Source of the DNA: Anaerolineales bacterium
GTDB taxonomy: Bacteria > Chloroflexota > Anaerolineae > Anaerolineales > UBA6668
Direction of reading: 5' to 3'
DNA: 38,039 nt
Assembly (NCBI GenBank): GCA_020630175.1
Contig: JAHDBW010000002.1
Span: 51,364 to 89,402, forward strand
Shown here: positions 1 to 8,497 of the stretch, one piece after another
Layout: the number at the start of each line of letters is the position of its first letter
Numbering within the stretch: position 1 is the first letter of the stretch
Position numbers and translations under genes: made by a program
The notes under the pieces: generated by a model
The model's input: only the letters and a program-made list of their open reading frames with translations
Databases searched by the model: none
What the model was told of the DNA's origin: nothing

Positions 1-2
1 AT

Positions 3-182
3 GCTGCCGCCGCTGAAGCCGCTGCTGCTGAACAAGCTGCCGCAGATGCCGCCGCCGCTGAAACCGCTGCTGCTGAGAAAGCTGCCGCAGATGCTGCCGC
101 CGCTGAAGCCGCTGCTGCTGAACAAGCTGCCGCAGATGCCGCCGCTGCTGAAACCGCTGCTGCTGAGAAAGCTGCTGCAGAT
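3..182 (+). repeat. 45-bp tandem repeat x4, organised as a 90-bp higher-order unit x2, encoding an Ala-rich segment
   Basis: Units at 3-47, 48-92, 93-137 and 138-182 alternate between ...GAAGCC...GAACAA... (A/Q type) and ...GAAACC...GAGAAA... (T/K type). Confidence 0.85.
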
Positions 183-494
183 GCTGCCGCCGCCCCTGCT
201 GAAATGGCCGCAAGCGCTGCAAGTGCTGCTGCAGGCAAAATTACAATCAAAAATGACGCTAGCCATGACATGCTAATTCGCATGACAGGCGCAGGCACTA
301 TTGATGTGTATGTCAAAGCAAATTCTAGTATGGTGTTAGATGCCGCTGTTGGCGCTTACACAGGCGAGATCAATGGCCCTAATGGTCAATTGGTCGGTGA
401 ACAAAACTTCTCTGAAAACAGCACGCTCCGCATTTTTGATATCCCAGGCACACCTTGGGCCCCAGATTATGCGTTCGGTGCAGTTGCAGAATAA
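3..494 (+). CDS. C-terminal part of a protein with an Ala/Glu-rich 15-aa repeat region followed by a small beta-rich domain (5'-truncated by window edge)
   Basis: Frame 3 reads AAAAEAAAAEQAAAD-AAAAETAAAEKAAAD-(x2)-AAAPAEMAASAASAAAGKITIKNDASHDMLIRMTGAG...AFGAVAE*, continuous with the 204..494 ORF. Stop at 492-494, followed by a terminator hairpin. Confidence 0.75.
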   Translation, partial: AAAAEAAAAEQAAADAAAAETAAAEKAAADAAAAEAAAAEQAAADAAAAETAAAEKAAADAAAAPAEMAASAASAAAGKITIKNDASHDMLIRMTGAGTIDVYVKANSSMVLDAAVGAYTGEINGPNGQLVGEQNFSENSTLRIFDIPGTPWAPDYAFGAVAE

Positions 495-551
495 GCGCCT
501 AAGCACAGATCATCCTTTGCACGCGCAGAGAGGTTGAGCTGCTAAAGAATA

Positions 552-590
552 AAAAAGGCCATGCTGATTGTTCAGCATGGCCTTTTTCTT
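552..590. terminator. Rho-independent terminator, bidirectional looking (between the + gene ending at 494 and gcvPT ending at 608)
   Basis: aaaaaggccatgctga-ttgt-tcagcatggccttttt: 16-bp inverted repeat with A/T tracts on both sides. Confidence 0.85.
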
Positions 591-607
591 TTTCAAACTT
601 GCGTTAC

Positions 608-3600
608 CTAACCGAGGATTTTGCCCCAGCTTGGCACCATTAGCCGTTCACCAACGGCTACGTCGGTTTTGGCGCTTTCGTTATTTTCATCAACTTTGGA
701 GAAAATGCCGATGACAGCCTCTGGCTTAGCAGCCTTGATGTTCACATAGGCTAACCCAACCAACAAGCCGTCACTGCCCGGTGCAGCGGAGGTCACTTTG
801 CCAATCACCTTGCCACGCTTGTCAATCACCGGATCGCCGTAGTGCGGGGCGCGAATGCCTTTGCTTTCAAAGCCAAAGCGCACAACTTCCATCGTGCGGG
901 CTTCGTTATGGGCAATAAAGGCGTCTTTGCCAATGAACCAGTCTTTGTCCGTTTTGACCGCCCAGCCCATGCCAGCATCATCTACGCCGAGGTTCATGGT
1001 GCCAGCCATTTCTAGGCCATATAGCGGCAAGCCTGCTTCTGTGCGCAAGCTATCGCGCGCGGCTAGACCACACGGCATAAGCCCGTGCTCTTTGCCTGCG
1101 GCTAGCAAGGCCGTCCACAAGTCCGCCAGTTGATCTGGGTGTGCAAACAGCTCATAGCCTAGCTTTTCACCGGTGTAGCCCGTGCGCACGACGAACAGGT
1201 CAAACCCACCGAGTGTCGCTTGCGTAATAGCCGTCCGTTTCATCGCATTGACTGCTTCCACATCGCCACCGAGCGCGTTAAGCACTGCGTTACTGGTTGG
1301 TCCTTGCAGCGCAATCACATTGCGACGATTAGCACCACTTTCAGCAGCGCGCAAATCGGTAAGCGTTACGCCTGCACGACCGCTGAGCGTTTTGTTCGGA
1401 TCTGCATTGTCTACTTTGACTTCACCAGCCAACACAGCGCGGACCCATGCCTGATCTTTCGCATCATTAGACGCATTGACCACTAGCATGAAGTGATCTT
1501 CCGCGAGCCGGTAGAACAGCAGATCATCGATGACATCTGCGTCAGGCGTCATAAAGTGCGTGTAGCGCGAGCGCCCAACCTTGAGCGTGCTCACTTTATT
1601 GCCCACTAACTGATCTAAGAATTCAGCCGCCGTTGCGCCGGTAATTTGCCACACACCCATGTGACTCACATCAAACAAGCCGCTGGCGGTACGAACCGCG
1701 TTGTGCTCCGCAGACACAGATGAATACCAAACTGGCATATCGTAGCCCGCGAATGGCACCATCTTGCCGCCTAACGCTTGGTGCGTGGCGTGTAGCGCGG
1801 TGGTCATTAGGAAGTCGCCCTCTGGTTCTGTCCAGTCAAAGGCTGGGAGACCAGCTGGTTGTTTGGCTGGTTTGCTAATTGGGGCGTCTGAGTAACTATC
1901 AATTGGCAAACAGGCGCAGACCAAGTTGCGATCCCCGTAAACGTTGTCAATGCGACCGACGTGTGGCCAGAACTTATTGTCACGTAGCCACGGCGCTGGA
2001 TAGGCCGCGTCATCACGCGAGTATGGTCGATCCCAGCCGTCTGCCATCAGTTGTTGCGCCGTGTGCGGTGCATTGTGCAGCGCACTACTTTCATAATCGG
2101 CTTTGCCATCGGCAATCGCTTGGATTTCAGCGCGAATGGCAATCATCGCGTCACAGAAGCGGTCGAGTTCAGCGAGGCTTTCGCTTTCGGTTGGCTCAAT
2201 CATCAACGTGCCCGGCACTGGCCAAGACATGGTTGGGGCGTGGAAGCCATAGTCCATCAGGCGCTTGGCAACGTCTTCTACGTTGACGTGCGTTTCGTTT
2301 TCAATGTCGCGCAAGTCCAGAATACATTCGTGCGCCACGCGGCCTTGTGAGCCTTTGTACAGCACTGGATAGTGATCTGCTAAACGGGTGGCAATATAGT
2401 TGCCGTTCAGAATAGCGATTTTGGTCGCATCTTCCAACCCATCTGGCCCCATCATGCGAATATAGGCATAAGGAATAGTCAGAATGAGCGCGCTACTCCA
2501 AGGGGCAGCATTGACTGGCAAGACGGCATTATCACCCCCGGTGCTAATCAGCGGATGCCCAGGCAAGAACGGCGCAAGGTGTGCCCCAACGCCAATTGGC
2601 CCCATGCCCGGTCCGCCACCACCGTGTGGGATACAGAACGTTTTATGCAGGTTCAAGTGACAAACGTCCGCGCCAATTTCACCCGGACTGGTCAGCCCGA
2701 CTTGGGCGTTCATGTTCGCGCCGTCCATATAGACTTGGCCGCCATTGTCATGCACAAGCTGGCACACTTCGCGGATATTTTCTTCAAACACGCCGTGCGT
2801 TGAAGGATAGGTCACCATCAAAGCCGCAAGATTGTCAGCATGTTCAGCTGCGAGGGTACGCAGCGCATCCATTTCAATGTTGCCGTCGTCATCACTTGGC
2901 ACAATCACAACCTTCATGCCAGACATGACCGCGCTAGCCGGGTTAGTGCCGTGTGCAGAGCTAGGGATCAGACACACGTCGCGGTGTGCTTCGCCCCGTG
3001 ATTGATGCCACGCGCGAATGACCATCATGCCTGCATATTCCCCTTGCGCCCCAGAGTTTGGTTGCAAAGAGACCGCTGCAAAGCCGGTAACATCGGCCAG
3101 CCAGCGCTCAAGCCGTTCAAAAAGGTCGGCGTAACCAGCAGCTTGCTCTACTGGCACAAACGGGTGCAAGTTGGCAAAGCCCGGCCAAGTGATGGGCATC
3201 ATCTCCGCCGTCGAGTTGAGCTTCATCGTACAAGAGCCCAGCGGGATCATGGAGTGCGTCAGCGACAGGTCACGATTTTGCAGCTTTTGCATGTAGCGCA
3301 ACAGCTCAGTTTCTGAGTGATAGGTGTTGAACACCGGATGCGTCATAAAGTCGCTTTCACGGCGATGCGCAGCTGGAATTTCGATGCTGACTTCATCGGC
3401 CAAGCTCTCTAAGTCAAAGCGGGCATTGGCTGGCGCAAATACACCTAAGAGTTGGCGCAAGTCGGCGACGGTTGTGGCTTCGTCTAAGCTGACCCCAACG
3501 GTTGCCGCATTGATCTGCGCGAGGTTTACATCAGCAGCGTGGGCTTTGCTGTGCAGGTCAGCCGTTGCAGCGGGGCCACCGCTAACGTACAGCGTATCAA

Positions 3601-4783
3601 ACACGGTCTCAGACACGGTGTAGCCGAAGCTCTTGAGCGAGGCTTGCACCATTTTTGTCATCATGTGCACGCGTTCGGCAATGTCACGTAGCCCATCTGG
3701 CCCGTGATAGACCGCGTACATGGCAGACACAATCGCCGGTAGCGCTTGGGCAGTACAGACGTTACTGGTGGCACTTTCACGGCGGATATGTTGTTCCCGC
3801 GCTTGCAGAGAAAGGCGATAAGCAGGCTTGCCATCTACATCACGCGAGACGCCAATCAGACGGCCCGGCAACGCGCGTTTTAGTTTGTCACGCACGGCCA
3901 TGTAAGCGGCATGTGGGCCACCATAGCCAAGCGGCATGCCAAAGCGCTGGGTGTTCCCCACCACAACGTCGGCACCAAATTGTTTTGGTTCGCGCAGCAT
4001 GGTCAGTGCTAACAAATCAGCCGCAACCACAAGTTGCGCTTTGACAGCGTGCAGCGCTTCGGCCAAGGCATCATAGGCATGAATAGCACCGCTAGCAGCT
4101 GGATATTGCACCAACGCACCAAAGACGTTGGCGTCGATTTCAAAGTCGGTATGGTCAGCAACGATCACGTCGATGCCGAGTGGTTCCGCGCGGCCTTGAA
4201 TGACAGCCAGCGTTTGCGGGAACACATCGGCAGCAACCAAGAAGGCGTTGGCCGTTGATTTGCGCTTGCGGGCCCGGTGCGCCAAGAGCATGGCTTCAGC
4301 GGCAGCAGTGGCTTCGTCTAGCAACGATGCGTTGGCAATGTCCATGCCGGTTAGGTCACTAACCATGGTTTGGAAGTTGAGCAAGGCTTCTAAGCGGCCC
4401 TGCGCAATTTCGGGTTGATATGGCGTGTACTGCGTGTACCAGCCGGGGTTTTCTAAAATATTGCGTTGAATAACCGGCGGCGTGAGGCAAGAATAGTAGC
4501 CTTGACCAATGAAGCTGCGTTTCAGCTCATTGTTGTTGGCCATGCCTTGTAATTCAGCAAGCAGCTCTGATTCGGTTAGCGCCGCTGGAATTGCATGCAA
4601 TGCCGGGCTGAGAATGTCAGCCGGTACGGTTTGCGCGATGAGTTCGTCTAGCGATTCGACATCAAGCACTTCTAACATGCGATGTAAATCTGGCGAGCCA
4701 ACGCCTAGGTGACGGCGCGCGAATGTGTCACGCAAGCCAAGCCGTTGTGCGTTGGTGGAGGTTGAAGATGTTGTCCCTAACAT
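608..4783 (-). CDS. gcvP-gcvT: Glycine cleavage system fusion: P-protein (glycine dehydrogenase, decarboxylating) + T-protein (aminomethyltransferase) in one ORF
   Basis: 1391 aa. N-terminal ~960 aa is GcvP-like (RHLGVGSPD..., PLP-lysine region [25 protein letters not shown]-terminal [14 protein letters not shown]). Then a short linker and a full GcvT ([30 protein letters not shown]...[18 protein letters not shown]...). Confidence 0.95.
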   Translation of the reverse strand: MLGTTSSTSTNAQRLGLRDTFARRHLGVGSPDLHRMLEVLDVESLDELIAQTVPADILSPALHAIPAALTESELLAELQGMANNNELKRSFIGQGYYSCLTPPVIQRNILENPGWYTQYTPYQPEIAQGRLEALLNFQTMVSDLTGMDIANASLLDEATAAAEAMLLAHRARKRKSTANAFLVAADVFPQTLAVIQGRAEPLGIDVIVADHTDFEIDANVFGALVQYPAASGAIHAYDALAEALHAVKAQLVVAADLLALTMLREPKQFGADVVVGNTQRFGMPLGYGGPHAAYMAVRDKLKRALPGRLIGVSRDVDGKPAYRLSLQAREQHIRRESATSNVCTAQALPAIVSAMYAVYHGPDGLRDIAERVHMMTKMVQASLKSFGYTVSETVFDTLYVSGGPAATADLHSKAHAADVNLAQINAATVGVSLDEATTVADLRQLLGVFAPANARFDLESLADEVSIEIPAAHRRESDFMTHPVFNTYHSETELLRYMQKLQNRDLSLTHSMIPLGSCTMKLNSTAEMMPITWPGFANLHPFVPVEQAAGYADLFERLERWLADVTGFAAVSLQPNSGAQGEYAGMMVIRAWHQSRGEAHRDVCLIPSSAHGTNPASAVMSGMKVVIVPSDDDGNIEMDALRTLAAEHADNLAALMVTYPSTHGVFEENIREVCQLVHDNGGQVYMDGANMNAQVGLTSPGEIGADVCHLNLHKTFCIPHGGGGPGMGPIGVGAHLAPFLPGHPLISTGGDNAVLPVNAAPWSSALILTIPYAYIRMMGPDGLEDATKIAILNGNYIATRLADHYPVLYKGSQGRVAHECILDLRDIENETHVNVEDVAKRLMDYGFHAPTMSWPVPGTLMIEPTESESLAELDRFCDAMIAIRAEIQAIADGKADYESSALHNAPHTAQQLMADGWDRPYSRDDAAYPAPWLRDNKFWPHVGRIDNVYGDRNLVCACLPIDSYSDAPISKPAKQPAGLPAFDWTEPEGDFLMTTALHATHQALGGKMVPFAGYDMPVWYSSVSAEHNAVRTASGLFDVSHMGVWQITGATAAEFLDQLVGNKVSTLKVGRSRYTHFMTPDADVIDDLLFYRLAEDHFMLVVNASNDAKDQAWVRAVLAGEVKVDNADPNKTLSGRAGVTLTDLRAAESGANRRNVIALQGPTSNAVLNALGGDVEAVNAMKRTAITQATLGGFDLFVVRTGYTGEKLGYELFAHPDQLADLWTALLAAGKEHGLMPCGLAARDSLRTEAGLPLYGLEMAGTMNLGVDDAGMGWAVKTDKDWFIGKDAFIAHNEARTMEVVRFGFESKGIRAPHYGDPVIDKRGKVIGKVTSAAPGSDGLLVGLAYVNIKAAKPEAVIGIFSKVDENNESAKTDVAVGERLMVPSWGKILG

Positions 4784-4817
4784 TTAAGTCTTCCGTATTG
4801 AGTTGTAGGCAGAGCAG

Positions 4818-4882
4818 GATAGAGGATAGAAGGTAGCAGATAGCGGCATGCACCCCTATCGTCTATCTTCCATCCGCTATCT
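4818..4882. repeat. Long imperfect inverted repeat of GATAG-type sequence between gcvH and gcvPT
   Basis: gatagaggatagaaggtagcagatagcgg (4818-4846) versus reverse complement of 4853-4881 (gatagcggatggaagatagacgatagggg): 23/29 identical. Perfect 9-bp arm agatagcgg/ccgctatct. Confidence 0.65.
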
Positions 4883-4890
4883 TTCGTTGT

Positions 4891-5271
4891 TTATTCTGCG
4901 CGGTAAGCGGTGTAAGCAGCGGAGTCCATTAGCTTTTCAAGTTGGCTTGCATCAGACATTTTTATCTTGATGAGCCAGCCTTCTTCAAATGGGCTTTCGT
5001 TTACGGTTTCTGGGGTGTCTTCTAAATCGTTGTGAACTTCAACGACCTCGCCAGAAATAGGGGTAATCAGGTCAGAGGCTGCTTTGACAGATTCAATCGT
5101 GCCAAAGACGTCACCGACTTCGAACGTATCGCCTTCGCTTGGCAATTCAAGATAGACAATGTCTGACAGGGCATCTTGCGCGTAGTGCGTGACGCCAATA
5201 GTGGCAATATCACCCTCAACGCGAATCCATTCATCGTCTTCGGTGTACTTCAAATCGACAGGATTATTCAT
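4891..5271 (-). CDS. gcvH: Glycine cleavage system H protein
   Basis: 126 aa with lipoyl-lysine motif GTIESVKAASDLITPISGEVVEVN-like and C-terminal EGWLIKIK. Confidence 0.96.
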   Translation of the reverse strand: MNNPVDLKYTEDDEWIRVEGDIATIGVTHYAQDALSDIVYLELPSEGDTFEVGDVFGTIESVKAASDLITPISGEVVEVHNDLEDTPETVNESPFEEGWLIKIKMSDASQLEKLMDSAAYTAYRAE

Positions 5272-5328
5272 TTATTAACTCCTTTGAAAAAGGTGTGGCG
5301 GGAGGTGGTGGTGGGTCTCCCTGAACTT

Positions 5329-5373
5329 AAATAAAAAAGGGACGCGGCAATTGTATTGCATAGCGCCCCTTTC
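5329..5373 (-). terminator. Intrinsic terminator of the glycine riboswitch expression platform
   Basis: Minus strand: ggggcgc-tat-gcaat-aca-attgc-c-gcgtccc-TTTTTTATTT, immediately after the second aptamer and upstream of gcvH. Confidence 0.8.
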
Positions 5374-5575
5374 TGTCGAAAAACCTGAGAGATTGACAAA
5401 CGCTTTGCTAAACAAAACGTTCGCTTGCCCCGTGGGTGTCTTTAATCGCAACCGCGACAAAGCCTTTCCAGAGAAGGTCTACATCTATAAGGTCCGGTTA
5501 CCTGAGAGTTTCACTCACGAGCACGCAAGCTTGCACCTTCGGTGGCTGCCTTTGCAGCGCTCTCCCCAATAGATG
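5365..5575 (-). promoter_or_regulatory. Tandem glycine riboswitch (two aptamers) upstream of gcvH-gcvPT
   Basis: Minus strand aptamer 1: GGGGAGAGCG...CACCGAAGGTGCAAGC...GAAACTCTCAGGTAACCGGACC. Aptamer 2: CTCTGGAAAGG...CACCCACGGGGCAAGCG...AATCTCTCAGGTTTTTCGACAGA. Position directly upstream of gcv genes fits the family. Confidence 0.9.
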
Positions 5576-5665
5576 AAATGGTAAGTAGATTGTATGAAAG
5601 GGTTGGGTAAGTGTCAACAATTCTACGGGTTGGGAATTTTTTCACGAGTGACTGCTGCCTGCCGC

Positions 5666-7501
5666 CTACGGTTTCTCTCGGCGCAAGCTATACACAAACA
5701 TGCCCGCTAACGTGCCAAACATCAAAACACTGCCCCCAATAAGCCCCCACAGCAGCACGAGGCTTTGCGTTGAGAGCGCTGGCGCGATCGGCACTGTTTC
5801 TACAGCGGGTTGTGTGGCTAATAAGGGCACCGCAACCGTGGTATTCGTTGGCGCTACGGGCACTGCGGCAAGTACGGCCAAGGTTTTACTTGGGGCTATC
5901 GCGGCAACTGTTGTCGCAGTGGAGGTGGCTGTAGGGATGGCTGTTGCAATTGCTGTGGCCGTAAGTGTTGCGGTTGGCGTTGGCACGGCTGTGTGCGTTT
6001 CGGTTGGTAACGACACTGCTGTTGGCGCCACGGTAATTATTAGGGGCACAGGGGTAAGCACTGCAACGTTCCCGTTATTAGCAAGCGCTTGGGTTGGCAG
6101 CGGCGTTGCAGTGGCCGTAGGTGGCAATGGTGTGGCAGTTGGAATTGGCACTGGCGTGTCTACAGTAGCAGCAGCAACAAACCAGTCGATACGGTAATCA
6201 AAGTTATCGGGTTGCCAGGTGTAACACGTGCCACCTTCTACATACGTGGTTTGGTTGATCAACGCGCCAATAATCTCATATCCAGAGATTGCATCTAAAC
6301 AGAACGTATGCCCGTCAATTGAAATTTGCACTTCCCCTACAAATGGGTTGCCCGTTTGCAAGCCAGTTGCAGGCTGCTGTTGATACACACAACCCTGCAT
6401 TGCGTTTCCATACCAACATGGCGCGCCAACAACCGTTTGCACCAGCGTAAGATCAGGCGTTTGCGCTTCAGTAGAGTCTGGCGCGTCAGCTGGCGCGCTC
6501 AGCGCTTGGAGTGCGGCAATCCAATCGGCGGCAGAGCGATTGGCAAATTTTTGCTCAACATGAATAAACCGACCGGTGTAACTTGACGCGCCCGTGCCAC
6601 AGACCGCGCCTGCCGCAACGCCGTTGATCAGCCGCCCTTGGGTATTTGTAGTGCCATGCAGCGTGCACCCGGGCGTGTCTCCGGGTACGTTTACAATCCA
6701 AGTTGGATTCTGCTCGATTAACTTTTCTTTGAGCACTGAAATTGGGTCGGTTGGGCTTGCTGCATTAGCAGAGCCATGCGTCATGTACACATCCACACCA
6801 GCACATGTTGATGCGCCCATCCCATGAAATTGCAGAGACGTTACATCTGACCGGCTTGCGTGAATGCGGGCTACCGCAGTGTGGAAGAAGTTTTCTGTAT
6901 TGTGGGCAACATCCGCGACTTCAAAAGACCCCTGACAGGCACTTACCACGCTATTCGCATGGCGATGGCTACCCGCAGCAACATATGTGTACGCGCCGGT
7001 GCCTTTGAAGATACCAATGCCTTGATCGTCTGTATTGGAGTCGTGTTTGGGGTGAGAAACGTCAATGCTGTAGTAAAGCAACGGCGTTGGATTGATAATA
7101 AAGGTTCCCCAACCGAGATCTACAATATTATTATCGTCACTATCGGCAGTTTCAAAGGCCACACAATAATCAACTGAATTATCTGCGTCTGTAAACGTTT
7201 TTACGGTGTAAATCCCCGCAAGTGATGCTGGCAGCACAATTCCATCGCACTGGCCAGCTAACATTTGCGTAACCAGCGTGTCCCAATCTGCTTGTTGCGC
7301 AGTTGTCGGAATGCTAACCGTTTCTACATCTTCGCCCGGCATTTGTGCCGCAATACACGCCACTAGGGCTTCTAGGGTTGTTGCTGTCGGGCAATCTAAC
7401 GTTTGCGCTGCAGATACCGTGGGTACCCCATACGCAAAAATGAGTCCCAAACTTAGGCTTAGAATCAAGCGTATTTTATTGCGTTGGGCACGACCATACA
7501 T
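5666..7501 (-). CDS. Secreted, C-terminally membrane-anchored protein with a His-rich hydrolase-like domain and Pro/Thr stalk
   Basis: N-terminal signal peptide (IRLILSLSLGLIFAYGVPTVSAAQ), domain with SHPKHD/AGSHRH/SDVAHNTENFFHT-like/LQFHGMG/GRFIHVEQ motifs, PIPTATPLPPTATATPLPT stalk, C-terminal TM plus RREKP. Confidence 0.75.
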   Translation of the reverse strand: MYGRAQRNKIRLILSLSLGLIFAYGVPTVSAAQTLDCPTATTLEALVACIAAQMPGEDVETVSIPTTAQQADWDTLVTQMLAGQCDGIVLPASLAGIYTVKTFTDADNSVDYCVAFETADSDDNNIVDLGWGTFIINPTPLLYYSIDVSHPKHDSNTDDQGIGIFKGTGAYTYVAAGSHRHANSVVSACQGSFEVADVAHNTENFFHTAVARIHASRSDVTSLQFHGMGASTCAGVDVYMTHGSANAASPTDPISVLKEKLIEQNPTWIVNVPGDTPGCTLHGTTNTQGRLINGVAAGAVCGTGASSYTGRFIHVEQKFANRSAADWIAALQALSAPADAPDSTEAQTPDLTLVQTVVGAPCWYGNAMQGCVYQQQPATGLQTGNPFVGEVQISIDGHTFCLDAISGYEIIGALINQTTYVEGGTCYTWQPDNFDYRIDWFVAAATVDTPVPIPTATPLPPTATATPLPTQALANNGNVAVLTPVPLIITVAPTAVSLPTETHTAVPTPTATLTATAIATAIPTATSTATTVAAIAPSKTLAVLAAVPVAPTNTTVAVPLLATQPAVETVPIAPALSTQSLVLLWGLIGGSVLMFGTLAGMFVYSLRREKP

Positions 7502-7609
7502 TGCAGGATTTCCTATAACACCCTCTACTGAACGTAGGCTAGATTATAGTGAGGCATAGGATGCCTGCCTATGCTCCGCTCATCCCGTTTAACTGTCAAC
7601 CTATAGTGT

Positions 7610-8161
7610 TTACACGCCGTCTGGTAAGTCCCAAGTGTCTAGCGGCTGGACCCGGCTGGCTTCGATAGCGTCAGCATCCCACAGCTTAGAAAATGCCAAG
7701 GCGCGCGGGCATTGCGGGTAGGATTCATCTACCGTGATTAGCAGCCCTTGCAGTAAGCGGGCCTCATCATCTGGATTGAAAATCTGCATTTCAATCCCGC
7801 GTGCGGCCAATTGTTCAGCGTCTAGCTGCTCTACGCGCCCGTTGACGCGCGCTGTCACGTCCTGCCCCGGAATCATAAAAAACAGCCCGACCTTCGGGTT
7901 ATCTTCAAAATTCTCATACGACTGAAACAGTTTATTGCCGCGCACATCGGGGATGAGCAAATGCGTGTCATCAATGACTTTGACAAAGCCCGGCTGACCG
8001 CCTTTGGGCGAGGCGTCGCAGTCGCCATTGGCATTGCTGGAGGCCATCACGAGGAACGGCGCACGCTGAATAAACGCTTGCACCCAAGGTTGCATATACG
8101 GCAATACTTTTTTTGCGGCGCGTCCTTTGGGCGCGCCAAATTTTGCTTGTGCTGCATTCAT
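7610..8161 (-). CDS. Pyridoxamine 5'-phosphate oxidase-family FMN-binding protein
   Basis: FLVMASSNANGDCDASPKGGQPGFVKVIDDTHLLIPDVRGNKLFQSYENFEDNPKVGLFFMIPG. Start set to MNAAQ because AAGGAGC lies just upstream; the longer ORF start at 8224 lacks this. Confidence 0.85.
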   Translation of the reverse strand: MNAAQAKFGAPKGRAAKKVLPYMQPWVQAFIQRAPFLVMASSNANGDCDASPKGGQPGFVKVIDDTHLLIPDVRGNKLFQSYENFEDNPKVGLFFMIPGQDVTARVNGRVEQLDAEQLAARGIEMQIFNPDDEARLLQGLLITVDESYPQCPRALAFSKLWDADAIEASRVQPLDTWDLPDGV

Positions 8162-8251
8162 TGAAAGCTCCTTAATCGCTAATAGATTGTCTGCAATGGC
8201 GTTAACTATACAGGCCGCTGTCAATGCTTAGCCCTTGTGATTAGTTCTGAA

Positions 8252-8295
8252 GCAACCGAGTAGTGTTACTTCGCGAAGTGACACTATTCGGTTGT
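8252..8295. repeat. Near-perfect palindromic repeat, copy A of the GTAGTG..CACTA family
   Basis: caaccgagtagtgttacttcg|cgaagtgacactattcggttg: 21-bp arms, 19 Watson-Crick pairs plus 2 G-U pairs. Confidence 0.7.
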
Positions 8296-8332
8296 TAAAA
8301 CAAAAACACCTCGATGATCAGTCAAGGTGTTT
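8291..8332 (-). terminator. Intrinsic terminator on the minus strand, downstream of pepF
   Basis: Minus strand aaacacctTGACTGATCATCGaggtgtttttgtttt: 8-bp stem followed by a T-rich tract. Confidence 0.7.
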
Positions 8333-8497
8333 CTGTTAGTTGATATGGCAGAAGCCAGATCGGTAAAGTAGGTAGGTGATTACAGTTTATGTAATTTTCC
8401 GACAACCAAAGATAAAGATAGCCTTAAGTTTTGGTTACTTAACTTGTGATCTGGTTTTAGAAAAGTAGCGCCTTTTACAAAACGTTTACCTGAAGGG

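Noticed and set aside
1-276. ORF-track protein MLPPLKPLLLNKLPQ... (91 aa)
   Set aside because: Wrong frame of the Ala-repeat DNA. Frame 3 runs on into the 204..494 ORF and gives a coherent protein.
855-4712. Many plus-strand ORFs (e.g. 1879..2286, 3655..4044)
   Set aside because: They lie fully antisense to gcvPT, whose protein identity is clear; their translations are typical shadow ORFs.
5275-5572. ORFs 5275..5460 (-) and 5351..5572 (+)
   Set aside because: They overlap the glycine riboswitch and its terminator; not coding.
5700-6197. Plus-strand ORF rich in Val/Ala (165 aa)
   Set aside because: Shadow of the Pro/Thr stalk region of the minus-strand surface protein.
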